From Adhaeribacter sp. (GTDB lineage Bacteria > Bacteroidota > Bacteroidia > Cytophagales > Hymenobacteraceae): a DNA stretch of 7,116 nucleotides. The notes below the pieces were generated by a model. It made no database searches. It saw nothing but the letters and a program-made list of their open reading frames with translations, and had not been told where the DNA came from. Positions 5,726 to 7,116 of this stretch are shown here, in pieces; the first letter of the stretch is position 1; every line of letters starts with the position of its first letter. Made by a program: the position numbers and the translations under genes. The stretch covers positions 1 to 7,116 of the forward strand of contig JAQBNV010000508.1 in the NCBI GenBank assembly GCA_028288395.1, read 5' to 3'.

Positions 5726-7116
5726 ATGTATTTACTCGGATATGATATTGGCAGTTCTTCGGTAAAAGCTACTTTGGTAGATGCGGCTACGGGCCAAGCC
5801 CTGGCATCGGCTTTTGCACCCGGTAACGAGATGAAAATGCTGGTGAAGCAGGAAGGCTGGGCTGAACAGGATCCCGAACTGTGGTGGCAATATTTGACTG
5901 AAACCACCCGGCAGGTATTAAGTAAAACCCAGGTCGCAGCCGATCAGATTAAAGCCATTGGCATTGCTTACCAAATGCACGGGCTGGTGGTCGTAGATAA
6001 AAACCAAGCGGTGTTGCGGCCTTCAATTATCTGGTGCGACAGCCGGGCCGTAAATATTGGCAACGAAGCTTTTAAAAATATTGGCGAAGAAACCTGCCTG
6101 GCTAATTTCCTGAACTCACCGGGCAACTTTACAGCTTCTAAATTAAAATGGGTAAAAGAAAACGAGCCCGAAATATTTAACCGAATCTATAAGTTTATGC
6201 TGCCCGGCGATTTTATCGCCATGAAATTATCTGGCCGTATTCAAACTACGCCTTCGGGTTTATCGGAAGGAATTCTCTGGAACTTCAAGGAAAGCCGGCC
6301 GGCTTACGAATTGCTGGATTATTATGGCATCAGCGCCGACCTGATCCCGGAGATTGTGCCCACTTTCGGCGCGCAGGCCGAAGTTTCGGCGGAAGCAGCG
6401 GCGCATCTGGGTTTAGCTGCCGGCACGGTTATCGGCTACCGGGCGGGTGATCAGCCCAACAATGCTTATTCGCTCAATGTGTTAAAACCCGGCGAAATAG
6501 CCGCTACGGCCGGCACCTCCGGCGTAATTTACGGCATCAACAACCGCATTGATTACGATCCGCAATCGCGCGTCAACTCGTTTCTGCACGTGAACGGCAC
6601 CCCCGAAAAACCCGTAACGGGCACCCTGATGATTGTGAACGGAACCGGTATTTTAAACTCCTGGCTTCGCAAAAACTTGTTTTCTTCCGAAAAATATAAT
6701 TACCAGTATTCCTACCCCGAAATTAACGAGATTGCTACCGAAGCCCCGGCTGGCGCCGATGGTTTGTTGATATTGCCTTTTGGGAACGGCGCGGAGCGGA
6801 TTCTGCAGAATAAACAAATCGGGGCGGTGATAAATGGATTGTCGCTTACTACTCATGGCCGAGGCCATTTGGCCCGGGCGGCTCAGGAAGGGATTATTTT
6901 CGCTTTACGCTACGGGTTCGATATTATGAACGGCATGGGCATCCAGGCCAGAACCGTAAAAGCCGGGGATGCAAATATGTTTTTGAGCCCCTTATTTGCC
7001 CAAACTTTCGCCACTGTTACGAACACCACCGTAGAACTCTATAACACCGATGGTTCGCAGGGAGCAGCCCGGGGCGCCGGCGTAGGCGCCGGCATTTATC
7101 CCGATTTCGAAAGTTC
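5726..7116 (+). CDS. Xylulokinase (FGGY family), 3' end cut by window edge
   Basis: The visible 463 codons encode most of an FGGY sugar kinase, which normally has about 495 residues; the rest lies beyond the window. The N-terminal DIGSSSVKA (7-15) is the phosphate-1 loop. QMHGL (83-87) and WCDSR (103-107) are the substrate-binding signatures of xylulokinases. The catalytic aspartate is probably D242 in RAGDQPNNA, and GTSG (263-266) is the phosphate-2 motif of the ATP site. The reaction is ATP plus D-xylulose to D-xylulose 5-phosphate, feeding the pentose phosphate pathway in the cytoplasm. The ATG at 5726-5728 is chosen because it places the phosphate-1 loop at the usual distance, and the predicted promoter ends 25 bases before it. 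The codons translate without interruption to the edge. A related pentulose such as L-ribulose cannot be excluded, but the MHG motif favours xylulose. A partner isomerase or transporter gene may follow outside the window. Confidence 0.9.
   Translation, partial: MYLLGYDIGSSSVKATLVDAATGQALASAFAPGNEMKMLVKQEGWAEQDPELWWQYLTETTRQVLSKTQVAADQIKAIGIAYQMHGLVVVDKNQAVLRPSIIWCDSRAVNIGNEAFKNIGEETCLANFLNSPGNFTASKLKWVKENEPEIFNRIYKFMLPGDFIAMKLSGRIQTTPSGLSEGILWNFKESRPAYELLDYYGISADLIPEIVPTFGAQAEVSAEAAAHLGLAAGTVIGYRAGDQPNNAYSLNVLKPGEIAATAGTSGVIYGINNRIDYDPQSRVNSFLHVNGTPEKPVTGTLMIVNGTGILNSWLRKNLFSSEKYNYQYSYPEINEIATEAPAGADGLLILPFGNGAERILQNKQIGAVINGLSLTTHGRGHLARAAQEGIIFALRYGFDIMNGMGIQARTVKAGDANMFLSPLFAQTFATVTNTTVELYNTDGSQGAARGAGVGAGIYPDFES

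Noticed and set aside
5692..6868. Minus-strand open frames opposite xylulokinase (5692-5907, 6653-6868)
   Set aside because: They are antisense to the FGGY kinase; the first also spans its promoter and start codon.
7074..7095. Direct repeat of GGCGCCGGC in the xylulokinase gene
   Set aside because: It encodes the glycine/alanine-rich GAGVGAG stretch within the conserved kinase C-terminal region and needs no other explanation.

Overview
This window looks like ordinary chromosome from a member of the Bacteroidota, most likely of the Cytophagales type; the genus-level guess is tentative. The start codons are preceded by AT-rich sequence with no Shine-Dalgarno motif. Promoter elements match the Bacteroidota -7 consensus TAnnTTTG, with TTG about 19 bases upstream in one case. 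A Nudix-fold sugar regulator beside a pentose kinase is also typical of that phylum. No RNA genes, insertion sequences, CRISPR arrays or phage genes were seen.

Layout from left to right. A near-perfect 38-base terminator (1-38) closes a minus-strand operon of two genes: a SulP-family anion transporter (753-2318) followed by a beta-carbonic anhydrase (56-724). Together they probably handle bicarbonate/CO2. The 302-base gap upstream of the transporter (2319-2620) holds an exact TAnnTTTG -7 box, four TTTAAT-like half-sites spaced exactly 11 bases apart across the -33 position, a CTTAAC pair and a (TTA)n microsatellite. A second minus-strand block follows: a Nudix/winged-helix regulator (4710-5399), an OmpR-type response regulator (4012-4686) and its histidine kinase (2621-4006). 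They are separated by only 23 and 5 bases and are probably one transcript. Divergently on the plus strand, a xylulokinase gene starts at 5726 and runs off the right edge.

Two regulatory circuits are suggested. First, the Nudix protein has lost the Nudix catalytic glutamates and is probably a ligand-sensing repressor of the divergent xylulokinase. A TATTGTA-N5-TACAATA inverted repeat overlaps the predicted xylulokinase -7 box and start point. Second, the tandem 11-base direct repeats upstream of the transporter are what an OmpR/PhoB-family response regulator dimer chain would bind. The response regulator encoded next door is the obvious candidate, which would place bicarbonate/anion transport under two-component control. 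Both links are inferences from sequence layout.
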